DNA of 64,000 nt from the NCBI RefSeq assembly GCF_040450955.1, contig NZ_CP144373.1, positions 1,158,486-1,222,485 of the forward strand. Direction: 5' to 3'. Origin of the DNA: Thermodesulfovibrio sp. 3907-1M. Lineage in GTDB: Bacteria > Nitrospirota > Thermodesulfovibrionia > Thermodesulfovibrionales > Thermodesulfovibrionaceae. A program made the position numbers and the translations under genes. The notes beneath the pieces were generated by a model. It saw nothing but the letters and a program-made list of their open reading frames with translations. It made no database searches and was not told the DNA's origin. Of this stretch, positions 36,504 to 46,387 are shown in pieces. Every line of letters begins with the position of its first letter. Within the stretch, counting starts at the first letter, position 1.

Positions 36504-38204
36504 TTATTTTACAGTCAAAACTTTTCTTGAGAGCACGGCAAGGTCAAGAATCAACACAACCTTACCATCACCTGTTATAGTTGCTCCCATTATTCCACAT
36601 TCTTCAGAATCCACACCATTTATGGTTTTTATAACAATTTCTTCCTGTCCCAGAACAGAGTCCACAGATATGCAGAATCTCCTGTCTCCCACACTTGCTA
36701 CAAGAACATACTTTCTATCAGTTTCTGCATCACCTGTTGCACCCAGAATTTCATTTAACATGAAAAGGGGCAAAACCCTGTTTCTAATTGTAAGAACCCT
36801 CTGTCCTGTTACCTCTTTGATTTCATTGATGTTTATTCTTAATGTTTCTTCAATCATGGATTGAGGTATGGCATATGTTTCGTCTCCAACTTGAACCATC
36901 ATAGCCTGAATTATTGCCAGCGTAAGGGGTAAGCTTATCCTGAAAGTTGTTCCTTTATCTTTTTCAGTAAATATCTCTACATATCCGTTGAGTTTTGCCA
37001 CATTGGATTTAACAACATCCATTCCTACTCCTCTACCACTCAGTTCTGTTGAGACATCCTTTGTGGAAAAACCTGGCAGAAAGATTAAATTGATTAATGC
37101 CTCTTCAGACATTTTTTCAGCTTCTTCAAGGGTAATAAGCCCCTTTGTAATTGCCTTTGCTTTAACAGCTTCAACATTTATTCCTTTACCATCATCTGAG
37201 ATGTCTATGACAATCTGAGTTCCCTTCTGATATGCATTTATAACAATCTTACCCTTTGATGGTTTGCCCTTTGAGATTCTCTCTTCAGGGGACTCTATTC
37301 CATGGTCTATTGAATTTCTTATGATATGAACAAGGGGGTCTCCAATATGCTCAATGACTGATTTGTCAACCTCTGTATCTTCACCAATAATCTCAAGATC
37401 AACTTCCTTTCCAAGTGTTCTTGCAAGGTCTCTTACCATTCTCGGGAATTTTACAAATACCTTTTGAAGAGGCTGCATCCTCATCTTCATTACAGCAAGC
37501 TGAAGATCTGAAGTAACTCTGTCAAGAAATGCAGTTGTTTCAATAAGTCCTTCTATGTGTTCGTCGCCTGCATACTTTGCTTCAAGTTTGTTGGAAAGAT
37601 TAAGAAGCCTGTTACGAGCAAGAACTATCTCTCCTGCAAGATCCATAACCTTGTCTATTCTTTCGACATCAACCCTGAGAGTGGAGACTTCTTTTTCCTT
37701 TTCTTTTGGAGCCTGTGCAGTGGGTTCTCTGTGCTCTGGAGTGCTAACCTCCTGAGATTCAATTTTTTCAACCTTTTCAATAGCTTCAGTGGTTTCTGAA
37801 ACCTCTTTCTCAGAAGCTTTCTGAAGAGCACTGTCAAGTAAATCAAGAACTGGCTTAATATCTTCTTTGGGTTCTTCTTTTGCTTTAATATGAGAAATCA
37901 AGATTTTTAATGTATCTACTGCTTTAAGTATTGCATCGGTAAGTTCTGGCGAAATTGAGATCTCCCCTTCCCTGACTTTCTTCAGAATTGTCTCAGCTCT
38001 GTGAGCAACATCCACAACATTCTGAAATCCAAGAAATCCAGCAGCTCCTTTGAGAGTATGCATTCCTCTGAATATTTCGTTTATAATTTCAGGATCCTCA
38101 CCCTTACTTTCAAGCTCCACAAAAAGAGGATCAATCTGTTCAAGAATTTCCTCAGCTTCCACTATAAATTCATTTATTATCTCATCCATCTCATCAGCCA
38201 TCAT
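36504..38204 (-). CDS. cheA: CheA, chemotaxis histidine kinase lacking a P2 domain
   Basis: 566 residues. P1 has the phosphorylated H49 in [12 protein letters not shown] low-complexity Glu/Lys/Pro linker (about 130-172) takes the place of P2. P3 dimerisation ([17 protein letters not shown]), P4 ATPase ([27 protein letters not shown]) and P5 CheW-like (about 430-566) follow. P2 normally captures CheY and CheB. ATGATG at 38204 gives two possible starts; the second (38201) is better spaced from GGAGG. It overlaps cheY. Confidence 0.95.
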   Translation of the reverse strand: MMADEMDEIINEFIVEAEEILEQIDPLFVELESKGEDPEIINEIFRGMHTLKGAAGFLGFQNVVDVAHRAETILKKVREGEISISPELTDAILKAVDTLKILISHIKAKEEPKEDIKPVLDLLDSALQKASEKEVSETTEAIEKVEKIESQEVSTPEHREPTAQAPKEKEKEVSTLRVDVERIDKVMDLAGEIVLARNRLLNLSNKLEAKYAGDEHIEGLIETTAFLDRVTSDLQLAVMKMRMQPLQKVFVKFPRMVRDLARTLGKEVDLEIIGEDTEVDKSVIEHIGDPLVHIIRNSIDHGIESPEERISKGKPSKGKIVINAYQKGTQIVIDISDDGKGINVEAVKAKAITKGLITLEEAEKMSEEALINLIFLPGFSTKDVSTELSGRGVGMDVVKSNVAKLNGYVEIFTEKDKGTTFRISLPLTLAIIQAMMVQVGDETYAIPQSMIEETLRININEIKEVTGQRVLTIRNRVLPLFMLNEILGATGDAETDRKYVLVASVGDRRFCISVDSVLGQEEIVIKTINGVDSEECGIMGATITGDGKVVLILDLAVLSRKVLTVK

Positions 38205-38605
38205 TGCCCTCCTTTAAGAGACGGTTTTTTCTGGGCGATTTTTTCAAGCTTTTCTTTAAGAACCTCTCCTGTAAAGGGTTTTACTATGTAGTTGTCAACG
38301 CCTGCTTTAATTGCCTCAATGACCCTCTCCTTTTCTGCCTCTGCCGTAACCATGAGAAATGGTATATCCTTAAGTTGAGGGTCACTTCTTATGTGTTTTA
38401 AAAGTTCTATCCCTTCCATTACAGGCATGTTCCAGTCCGAAACCACAAGACCATAATCACCACTTTTTAACTTTCTTAAAGCATCTTCTCCATTTTCTGC
38501 CTCTTCTATGTTTTCAAATCCAAGCTGTTTTAAAAGATTTTTTATAATTCTTCTCATGGTTGGGAAATCATCCACTACCAGAACTTTTATTTTAAAGTTA
38601 AACAT
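38201..38605 (-). CDS. cheY: CheY, chemotaxis response regulator
   Basis: 134 residues, a single receiver domain whose key residues fall at E. coli numbers: D12/D13, D57 ([12 protein letters not shown]), T87 (LMVTAEAE) and K109 (YIVKPFTG). The aromatic switch position near 106 is Tyr (NYIVKPF). This closely matches flagellar-motor CheY, so it is the likely substrate of the CheZ half at 35301-36485. It overlaps the cheA start. Confidence 0.93.
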   Translation of the reverse strand: MFNFKIKVLVVDDFPTMRRIIKNLLKQLGFENIEEAENGEDALRKLKSGDYGLVVSDWNMPVMEGIELLKHIRSDPQLKDIPFLMVTAEAEKERVIEAIKAGVDNYIVKPFTGEVLKEKLEKIAQKKPSLKGGQ

Positions 38606-38617
38606 CTCAAGCCCTCC

Positions 38618-38992
38618 TCACTTACTAAAAATTTTTTTTACTATTTTTTTCATGCTCTCTGTAATCTGTTCAGCATTTGTGGGCTTTACAAGATAGTCAT
38701 CCACGCCTGCTTCAAAGGCTCTCTTTTTTTCATCTTCATCAGCTTCTGTTGTTATCATAACCACAGGAATATAAGAAAAATCAGGATTTGCTTTTACCTG
38801 TTTTGTTAGCTCTATTCCATCCATATATGGCATATTCATATCTGTAAGAATTAAATTTATTTTCTCAAGTCCGAGTTTCTGTAATGCCTCAAGGCCATTT
38901 TCAGCAGTAACCACTTCATATCCTTTGCTTTTCAGTATTAAAGAAATCATTTTCCTTGTTGTTTTATCGTCATCCACTACAAGAATCTTCAT
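38618..38992 (-). CDS. Second single-domain CheY-like response regulator
   Basis: 124 residues from the ATG at 38992 (AAGGAGGG upstream; the open frame begins earlier without a site). Receiver residues are DDD at 7-9, D51 (LILTDMNMPYMDG), T81 (VMITTEAD) and K103 (YLVKPTN). It differs from the neighbouring CheY in the alpha4-beta5-alpha5 face. It may be a phosphate sink or address another target; paired CheYs are common where CheZ is unusual. Confidence 0.9.
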   Translation of the reverse strand: MKILVVDDDKTTRKMISLILKSKGYEVVTAENGLEALQKLGLEKINLILTDMNMPYMDGIELTKQVKANPDFSYIPVVMITTEADEDEKKRAFEAGVDDYLVKPTNAEQITESMKKIVKKIFSK

Positions 38993-39005
38993 AAAGCCCT
39001 CCTTA

Positions 39006-39857
39006 CTAAACTTTTTGATATACAACAACTTTACTAATAACAACAGGACGAAATGCTCTTGTTATGTTGTGTAGACTCTCTGAGGTTCCAACAAAAAGAT
39101 AGCCCTTTGGACGCAAAACATCATAAATAAGAGAAACTGCTTTCTTTTTTGCTTTGTCATCAAAATATATTAAAACATTTCTGCAAAATACCACATCCAT
39201 GCCTTTAAGCTGCTTGACTTCTCTTTCTTCTATAAGATTAATGTTCATAAATTTTACAATTGACTTTACTGTTTCAGAAAGAACATAAATACCACCTGAG
39301 TCTTTAAAATACTTTGCCATATACTGTGGTGGAACATTTCTTACAGAATAAGAGCCATACATACCTTTTCTTGCAGAGATTAAAACTGACTCACTTATAT
39401 CAGATGCATATATCTCTTTTCTGAAAGAGACTAACTCAGGTTTGTCAAGCAGTATCATTGCAATTGTATATGGTTCTTCTCCTGTTGAACATGCAGCAGA
39501 CCATATTTTTATATCCCTTCTTCCCATCTGAGTATTCTCTTTAATGATCTGGGGAATAAGATTATTTGAAAATACTTCAAACTGTTGAGGTTCTCTGAAG
39601 AAAAAAGTCTCATTTGTTGTGACCGCATCAAAAAGCCTTGCTATCTCATGTTTATTTGCGCTGTATTTTAAGAAATAAAGATAGTCTTCAAAATTACGCA
39701 GATTTTTTTCCTTTAAAATTCTGCTCAGCCTGTTTTCAAGAAAGTATTTTTTATTATCAGGCACATATATTCCTGTCTTTTCATAAATAAAATCCCTCAG
39801 TTGTTTAAAAACTTCATCATTTATTGTTGTAGAAGAGGAAGTAGTCTGAGTTATCAT
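39006..39857 (-). CDS. cheR: CheR, chemoreceptor methyltransferase
   Basis: 283 residues. The N-terminal helical domain has FKQLRDFIYEKTGIYVPDNKKYFLENRL; the SAM domain has NETFFFREPQQFEVF, IWSAACSTGEEPYTIAM (SAM loop) and VVFCRNVLIYFDD, the CheR signature. It methylates receptor glutamates. There is no pentapeptide-binding extension. Its ATG overlaps the HEAT gene stop by 4 bases. Confidence 0.96.
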   Translation of the reverse strand: MITQTTSSSTTINDEVFKQLRDFIYEKTGIYVPDNKKYFLENRLSRILKEKNLRNFEDYLYFLKYSANKHEIARLFDAVTTNETFFFREPQQFEVFSNNLIPQIIKENTQMGRRDIKIWSAACSTGEEPYTIAMILLDKPELVSFRKEIYASDISESVLISARKGMYGSYSVRNVPPQYMAKYFKDSGGIYVLSETVKSIVKFMNINLIEEREVKQLKGMDVVFCRNVLIYFDDKAKKKAVSLIYDVLRPKGYLFVGTSESLHNITRAFRPVVISKVVVYQKV

Positions 39858-41734
39858 ATTTTCTGCAAAACCTCCTCTATTTTTTCTTTAACTTCCCTGT
39901 CAGGATGCTCTCTTTTAGAGGCAAGAATGTCATAAACCTGAGCACCACCTATTTCTCCTAAAGCCTCAACTGCAGCAATTACAACAGGAGGGAATGGATC
40001 GTCCAAGCATGGGATTAGTTTTTCCATTAAAATTTCTGGGTCACAGGCTTTACTGATTGATTTTACAGCATAGTATCTTATCCATGGGTCTTCATCTTCA
40101 AGACATTGAAACAATACATCAGAACAGAAGCTGGCTTCTCCAAGAGCTAAAATAGCTGCTTTTTTTAGCTCCTTATCATCAGACCTAATAAATTCAAGAA
40201 TTTTGGCTATAGCTTCTTCTGTAGCAACTCTGCCAAGTCCATATATGGCTGCTTTTTGCACTTCCCTGTCTTCACACTTAGAAAGCATATCTAAAATATC
40301 TATTGAATAAGTCATTCCTGCCAGAGCCTGCTTTACTTCTTTTTTATAAGACTTTAAATTTTTTAAAAATCTCTCCTGATCAATTGATATAAGAGCTGAG
40401 ACAATTGCTTCAATAATGTCTGGATATGCTTCTCTTTCAAGCAAATGATAAAGAGGCTCATAGGCTTCTGGAACTCTTATCATTCCAAGAGCTTCTATCG
40501 CTGCCTTTCTCACATTTGCGTCCTGATCTTCATTGATTTTTTTAATAAGAGGCTTAATTGCTTGTGTGCTTCCAATTTCGCCAAGTGCCTTTGCAGATGC
40601 TATTCTTATATCCCTTTTTATGTCTTCAAGAAGTCTTATGAGAATCGGGACAGCTTTTTTACTCCTTAATTTACCAAGCAGTTTTATAACAAAAGCTTTT
40701 GCTCTATACTTAAGTTTGTTTTTTTCAATCATTGAGATGAGTTCATCTTCTGAGTCTATTGAAAGCAAAGCTTCCCCTAAAGCCTCTATTTTTTCTTCAT
40801 AATCAAAACATCCTGGGTCAAGAGCTCCAGCTTCTTCCACAATTAATGGAACAGCCTCTACAAGATTTAGTAGTTTCACTCCTTTCAGAGCTATAAGCCT
40901 ATCCTCCCATTCTTCTTCTTTAAAAATTGAAAGAACTTCTTCTTTTATTTCCTGTCCATCAGGAATTATTCCTATTCTTATTAAAGCTTTTACAATCTCT
41001 TTCTTTTCATCTTTTGTGGCAACAGGAAAATACTTTAAAAGAGGCTGTGAAACCTTTTCAGTTCCTATTTTCCCGAGAGTATCAATTGCTTCTGATTTAA
41101 TTAAGAGTGAGTCTGTACTTAAAAGAAGCTCACCAATTTTATCCACAGCCTCTTCTGCCTTGAGTTGAGCAAGAGCCTGTAAAACATAAAAGACAACCCA
41201 TTCTTCATCCTGCAGATTTTCTATTAATGCAGAAATAGCCTCTTTATATCCGAGTTCTCCCAGTGCATGGGCAGCTGCAGCCCTAACATTTCCATTAGGA
41301 TCTTTAAGCAGAGGAATAATTTTTTCACCATCAAATCCTTTTTTTATGTCTGAAATCAAATCAAGAGCAAACTTTCTTATGTCAGGGTCTTTATCCTTAA
41401 GAAGTTTGTAAATAAGCTGTGGTGCTCTGTGCCCAATTTCTTTAATTATTAAAATAGCAGTATTCCTTAAATATGCCTCTTCTTCTCTTAATAAAGGAAT
41501 GACCATGTAAGTAACAACTTCTCCTGAATTTATTAAGAATCTGTTTCCACTACCAAGAGAGATTAGAGACTGAGTTGCTGCTTCCTGAACTGCTGTATTT
41601 TCATCTTTTAATGCCTTGATTAATGGATAAACTGCTCTCTCATCTGCACTGCCAAGCTCTTCTGCTGCCTGTCTGCGAACTGATGGTTCAGGATCATTGA
41701 GTAGTTTAAAAACTATCTGCTTTATATTTTTCAT
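39854..41734 (-). CDS. HEAT-repeat protein heading the chemotaxis operon
   Basis: 626 residues made almost entirely of about 17-19 HEAT/PBS-lyase-like helical repeats of about 31 residues. Examples are DPEPSVRRQAAEELGSADERAVYPL-type units recurring with A..ALGE(I/L)G...AI..L and D(P/E)...R.AA. No signal peptide or membrane segment. HEAT solenoids are protein-binding scaffolds. Overlap with cheR and the dedicated promoter suggest it works with the receptor-modification or signalling proteins; the partner is unknown. Confidence 0.87.
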   Translation of the reverse strand: MKNIKQIVFKLLNDPEPSVRRQAAEELGSADERAVYPLIKALKDENTAVQEAATQSLISLGSGNRFLINSGEVVTYMVIPLLREEEAYLRNTAILIIKEIGHRAPQLIYKLLKDKDPDIRKFALDLISDIKKGFDGEKIIPLLKDPNGNVRAAAAHALGELGYKEAISALIENLQDEEWVVFYVLQALAQLKAEEAVDKIGELLLSTDSLLIKSEAIDTLGKIGTEKVSQPLLKYFPVATKDEKKEIVKALIRIGIIPDGQEIKEEVLSIFKEEEWEDRLIALKGVKLLNLVEAVPLIVEEAGALDPGCFDYEEKIEALGEALLSIDSEDELISMIEKNKLKYRAKAFVIKLLGKLRSKKAVPILIRLLEDIKRDIRIASAKALGEIGSTQAIKPLIKKINEDQDANVRKAAIEALGMIRVPEAYEPLYHLLEREAYPDIIEAIVSALISIDQERFLKNLKSYKKEVKQALAGMTYSIDILDMLSKCEDREVQKAAIYGLGRVATEEAIAKILEFIRSDDKELKKAAILALGEASFCSDVLFQCLEDEDPWIRYYAVKSISKACDPEILMEKLIPCLDDPFPPVVIAAVEALGEIGGAQVYDILASKREHPDREVKEKIEEVLQKI

Positions 41735-41762
41735 TATTAACCCTCCAGAAACAATTGATAAT

Positions 41763-41790
41763 ATTATACAAAATTTTTATCTTTAATCAA
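41763..41790 (-). promoter_or_regulatory. Sigma70-type promoter of the HEAT-che operon
   Basis: On the minus strand TTGATT (41790-41785) and a perfect TATAAT (41768-41763) have a 16-base spacer; the predicted start near 41756 is about 22 bases before the gene, with GGAGG between. It separates the chemotaxis block from fliA upstream. Confidence 0.65.
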
Positions 41791-41791
41791 C

Positions 41792-42493
41792 TTATTTTTC
41801 AAGAAAATTTTTCAATTTTAACAGTGACTTTCCGTGAATCTGACTCACTCTTGACAGAGAAACTCCAAGAATCTGTGCAATTTCTTTCATGTTTAATTCT
41901 TCATAATAATAAAGGGAGATAACAAGTTTTTCAATTTCTGACAGACTCTCAATAGCAGCAGAAAGCCTTTCTTTAACTTCACGAAGATTTATCTCTTCAA
42001 AAATATCCTTTTCATCAGATATAACTTCAAGAAGATTTAATCTGTCTCCGTTTTGACTGATTAAAGAATTATCCAGACTTATCACATCAGAAGCTGTTAT
42101 ACTCTGATAAATCTCCTGTAACTGCTGAGGAGTAATATCTAAAGAAGCTGCAATTTCTTCATCTGTTGGTTCTCTGCCAGATTGTCTAAGATTTTTCCAT
42201 GTTTTTTTTACATCTTCTACTTTTTTCCGAAATTCCTTTGAAAAAACATCAAGAGAGCGAATTTCATCAAGGATAGCTCCTCTTATTCTATATTCTATAA
42301 AAGAAGAAAGGGGGACATTTAAGGAAGGATCGTATTTATTTAACGCCTCAAGCAATCCCTTTACTCCAGCAGAGATTAAATCATCCAGTTCAAGAACAGA
42401 CTGAACAATATGATGGTATCTTAAAGCAAGGTGCTTTATTTTTGGCAAAAACTGTTTAATAAGTTTTTCTTTTTCATCGTCAGAATAAAACAT
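41792..42493 (-). CDS. fliA: FliA, sigma28 flagellar sigma factor
   Basis: 233 residues. Region 2 reads LDDLISAGVKGLLEALNKYDP...FIEYRIRGAILDEIRSLD, with FliA-type residues; region 3 is GREPTDEEIAASLDI; region 4 is LSEIEKLVISLYYYEELNMKEIAQILGVSLSRVSQIHGKSL. It directs late flagellar genes and is inhibited by FlgM (27970-28269). It is the last gene of the export operon, four bases after flhG. Confidence 0.96.
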   Translation of the reverse strand: MFYSDDEKEKLIKQFLPKIKHLALRYHHIVQSVLELDDLISAGVKGLLEALNKYDPSLNVPLSSFIEYRIRGAILDEIRSLDVFSKEFRKKVEDVKKTWKNLRQSGREPTDEEIAASLDITPQQLQEIYQSITASDVISLDNSLISQNGDRLNLLEVISDEKDIFEEINLREVKERLSAAIESLSEIEKLVISLYYYEELNMKEIAQILGVSLSRVSQIHGKSLLKLKNFLEK

Positions 42494-42497
42494 AAAT

Positions 42498-43304
42498 TTA
42501 TTTAATTAAAGCCTTTTTAAGGAAAAACTGCATTCCACCTTTTAGTAGGTCAACCTCTCTTTTCAGAAACTGCTTTGCAATTTCTGTAAGTTTTTTTGAA
42601 AAATCAGATGTTGGGTAAAGGGTTATGTAAGGTTTCTGTGCAACTACAGCTTCTCTTATTTTCTCATCATAGGGAAGTTCTCCAAGCCAGTCAATGGATA
42701 TACCAAGAAATCTTTCAGTAACCATGGATAGTTTTCTGAATGTTTCCTTTGCCTCCCTATGATTTTTAGTATTATTCACAACTATACGAAAATTCATCTC
42801 TCCATGTTCCCTATAAAGCACCTTAATTAATGCATAGGCATCGGCAATTGAAGTTGGCTCAGCAGTAACAATTACAATTGTGTCATGAGCAGCAGAACAG
42901 AAAAAAGTTACATTATCTGAAATTCCTGCTCCCGTATCAATAAGAAAGATATCATAGTCTTTATCAATATTTTCAAGCTCTTCAATAATTCTCATCTTAT
43001 GACCATACGTAAGCTGAGTAAGCTCTCTTATTCCGGAACTGGCAGGAATAATATCAATTCCTTCAGGAGTTTTCACAATTATATCTTTCATTGATTTTTC
43101 TCCTGAGAGTAGATGTTTGATATTATATTTTGGTGCTATTCCAAACATTATATCAATGTTGCTTAACCCAACATCTGCATCCATAAGAAGCACTCTCTTT
43201 TGCATGCTTCTGAAAACCAGAGCAATGTTTGTTACAAAGTTGGTTTTCCCCACACCTCCTTTACCGCTTGAAACAGCCACAATTCTTGGGATATTAGGTT
43301 TCAC
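42498..43304 (-). CDS. flhG: FlhG (FleN/YlxH), flagellar-number MinD-like ATPase
   Basis: 268 residues from a GTG at 43304 with AGGAGG upstream. Deviant Walker A VSSGKGGVGKTNFVTN, DADVGLSNIDIMFG and LIDTGAGISDNV are the MinD/FlhG switches. FlhG controls flagellar number and place by acting on FlhF and the C-ring. A C-terminal amphipathic stretch (LLKGGMQFFLKKAL) fits membrane binding. Overlaps flhF by 11 bases. Confidence 0.94.
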   Translation of the reverse strand: MKPNIPRIVAVSSGKGGVGKTNFVTNIALVFRSMQKRVLLMDADVGLSNIDIMFGIAPKYNIKHLLSGEKSMKDIIVKTPEGIDIIPASSGIRELTQLTYGHKMRIIEELENIDKDYDIFLIDTGAGISDNVTFFCSAAHDTIVIVTAEPTSIADAYALIKVLYREHGEMNFRIVVNNTKNHREAKETFRKLSMVTERFLGISIDWLGELPYDEKIREAVVAQKPYITLYPTSDFSKKLTEIAKQFLKREVDLLKGGMQFFLKKALIK

Positions 43305-44322
43305 AGACTCCTCCTATAATAAGATTTGGTATTGTATATGGAGGAAATACCCGAGCCTGAGGCTCTCCGTAAGCTCCTGATGTAATAAAACTGACAGGTT
43401 TACCTGATAAAACTGAGAGGTTATATAAAGAACCATAGTTCTGCGCTAAATCAATTTTGCTGAAGCCTATACAATCCACTGAAGCAGTATCCATTGTTTT
43501 TAACACTCTTATATTTGATTGGGTTGCCATTGATGCATCCATAACAAGACATTTTTTTACTGGCATATCCTTTAATATATCTCTAATTTCTCCTGCTATG
43601 CTTATGTTTGCATCTCCGGGAGTATCAACAAGTATTTTTTTTCTGTCAATCTCTTTGTGCATTATTTTATAAAGTTCTCCTGGTTCATTCACGAATTTTG
43701 TTTCACATTTTAACTTTAATGCCATTTCTTTTACATAAGCAACAGAGGAAATTCTTGAATCAAGAGAAAGAATTATAAATTTCTGATTATTTGCTCTTAA
43801 AATCTGCCCCAATTTAAAAATTGTTGTTGTTTTGCCAACACCTGGTAATCCATAAAAAACAAATCCTCTTTCTTCATCAAAATTATTTTTACAGATTTTG
43901 AGATCCCTTTCAATTGCCATCCTTAACTCATTCATATCATTAGCTTTTTCTATGAGCATCAAAGCAAGATATGGTTCCACACTATTTTTTATGAGAAAAT
44001 TGTACAGTCCTCTTTTTGAGAGGTCATCAAGACAAGGAAATAGTTTTATAACACTTTCTCTTAAAAGGCTTACTTCAGCTTTAAGCCTTTCTATTTCCTT
44101 AAACACTCCCAAGTCAAATTGACTCTGGAGTCTGTTACCCAGAGCATCCTCGACAGAATCTGTGCCATTATCTATTGCAGCAGTAACCTCTATATATGAA
44201 TTATTTGAAAGAGGCTCTTTTTTAGAAGAACTTGATAGAATCACCGCATCTGGACCCATTTCTTTTTTAACTACTTCTAAAACCTCCTTAAAGCTCTTAC
44301 CCTGAAATTTTCTTATTTTCAT
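43294..44322 (-). CDS. flhF: FlhF, SRP-type GTPase for flagellar placement
   Basis: 342 residues. The N-terminal basic motif MKIRKFQGKSFKEVLEVVKKEMGPDAVILSS is the FlhF B-domain signature; the G-domain has FYGLPGVGKTTTIFKLG, DTPGDANI and CIGFSKIDLA. FlhF recruits the first flagellar components to the pole. Some G-motifs deviate (G4 reads FSKID; TKxD is usual), in line with FlhF. It is 14 bases after flhA. Confidence 0.94.
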   Translation of the reverse strand: MKIRKFQGKSFKEVLEVVKKEMGPDAVILSSSSKKEPLSNNSYIEVTAAIDNGTDSVEDALGNRLQSQFDLGVFKEIERLKAEVSLLRESVIKLFPCLDDLSKRGLYNFLIKNSVEPYLALMLIEKANDMNELRMAIERDLKICKNNFDEERGFVFYGLPGVGKTTTIFKLGQILRANNQKFIILSLDSRISSVAYVKEMALKLKCETKFVNEPGELYKIMHKEIDRKKILVDTPGDANISIAGEIRDILKDMPVKKCLVMDASMATQSNIRVLKTMDTASVDCIGFSKIDLAQNYGSLYNLSVLSGKPVSFITSGAYGEPQARVFPPYTIPNLIIGGVCET

Positions 44323-44335
44323 AGTTTCCTCCTGA

Positions 44336-46387
44336 TTAGTCAGGCTTTACAGTAGCAAGCATAAGTATTTTTACTCCTGAAGATATCTCCTGCGGCGATA
44401 CTACAGGTAAAGAAGGAGCAACTCTTTCCATCGCCCTTTTTAAAAATCTTCTTATTGCCTGTGAACATATTAAGACTGGTTGATATCCCTTAATTGTTGC
44501 TTCGTCAGCCAATGCCTTTACTTTTTCAATCGTTTTTTCCACTAACACCGGATCAGGAGCAAAAATTGTGCCTTGAGGCGTTGTTTGCAAAGACTCAATA
44601 AATGTTCTTTCCAGGGAAGGATCAAGTAAAATTGCAGTTATTGTGCCGTCAGGATTCTGAACACTTTTTGTTATTCTTCTTGACAGTGCCTGTCTAACAT
44701 ATTCTGTTAAAATATCTGGATCCTTTGTTACACTGGCGTATTCTGCGAGGCTTTCAAGTATAGTCTGTAAATCTTTTATTGAAACTCTCTCTCTTAAAAG
44801 GTTCTGAAGAACTTTCTGAACCTGCGAAAGAGTTAAAAGATTAGGAACGAGGTCATCAACCACTCTTGGATGGGTTTTTGCAAGATTATCAAGAAGTCTC
44901 TGAGTTTCCTGTTTTCCAAGAAGTTCATAACCATAGTTTTTAAGAATTTCTCTAAGATGAGTAACAATAACAGATGATGCATCAACAACTGTAAATCCAA
45001 GCATCTGTGCCTTTGAAACATCCTTTTGTTCAATCCATAGAGCATCCACTCCAAAAGCTGGGTCCTTTGTTGGAATTCCTTCAAGTTCCGCAGAGGGTCT
45101 GGCACCGATTGCAAGAAATCTTCCAGGAATTATCTCTGATGTGGCTATTTCAACTCCTTTTATGAGAATACTGTATTGAGAAGGCTTAAGCATTAAATTG
45201 TCTTTTATATGGATGGATGGAACTATGTAACCCATCTCCATGGCAATCTGTTTTCTCAGAGAGCGAATCCTTTCAACAAGAGAGCTTTCTCCCTCAACAA
45301 GTGGAATAAGATTGTATCCTATTTCAAGAGAAATTGGATCAACTCTGAGAAGACTTTCAAGCTGAGCTTCCATTGTAGGAGGTTTTTCCTCTGGTGGAGC
45401 TGCTGGAAGTACCTCTTTTTCTTTCCTCTCTCTGGTTATCATCAGATACGCAATTGCACCAGAAACAACTGCAATAATTATAAAAGGAAGATGGGGAAGA
45501 CCTGGAATTAATCCAAGCAAAAGAAGCACTCCTGATGCTGTGGCAAGAGTTTTTGGATTTTTAAAAAGTTGATTCAGGATATCCTGCCCGAGATTTGACT
45601 CAGTAGCTGCTCTACTTACCACAATGCCTGCTGCAGTTGATGTAATAAGTGCGGGGACCTGAGCTGCCAGTCCATCACCAATTGTAAGAATCACATATGT
45701 TTGAACAGCATCTCCTATTGCCATTCCCTTCTGTAGCACTCCAATTAAAATTCCACCAATGATGTTTATAATCATAATAATTATCGCTGCAATAGCATCG
45801 CCACGAATAAATTTACTTGCACCATCCATCGCTCCATAAAAGTCTGCTTCTCTACTTATCTCTTCTCTTCTACGCCTTGCCTCCTTTTCGTCAATAAGTC
45901 CAGCATTAAGGTCCGCATCTATGCTCATCTGTTTACCAGGCATTGCATCAAGGGTAAAACGGGCTGAAACCTCTGCAATTCTTCCAGCACCTTTTGTAAT
46001 CACGATGAAGTTAATGATTACGAGAATTAAAAAGACAATTAATCCAACCACAAAGTTTCCGCTTACAACGAACTCTCCAAAGGCTTTAATAACCTTTCCT
46101 GCTGCTTCTGTTCCGAGTTCACCCCTTGTAAGAATAAGCCTGGTTGATGCAATATTCAGAGAAAGCCTCATTAAGGTAGCAATCAGCAAAACAGAGGGAA
46201 ATACTGAAAAATCAAGTGGTCTTCTCACATAGGATGCCACAAGAATAATAAGGATTGAAAGGGTTATGCTCATTGTAAGAGAAAGATCAAGCATAAACGG
46301 AGGAATTGGCACAATCATGAAAATAAGTATTAAAATTATGCCTACTGCCACTAAAACATCACTTCTTATGTAATTCATTACCTTCAT
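44336..46387 (-). CDS. flhA: FlhA, flagellar export gate protein
   Basis: 683 residues. About eight transmembrane helices fill the first 320 residues, including the FHIPEP-type loop ([40 protein letters not shown]), followed by the cytoplasmic ring domain ([10 protein letters not shown]..., ...[31 protein letters not shown]). FlhA converts proton motive force for export. ATG overlaps flhB stop by 4 bases. Confidence 0.97.
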   Translation of the reverse strand: [683 protein letters not shown]

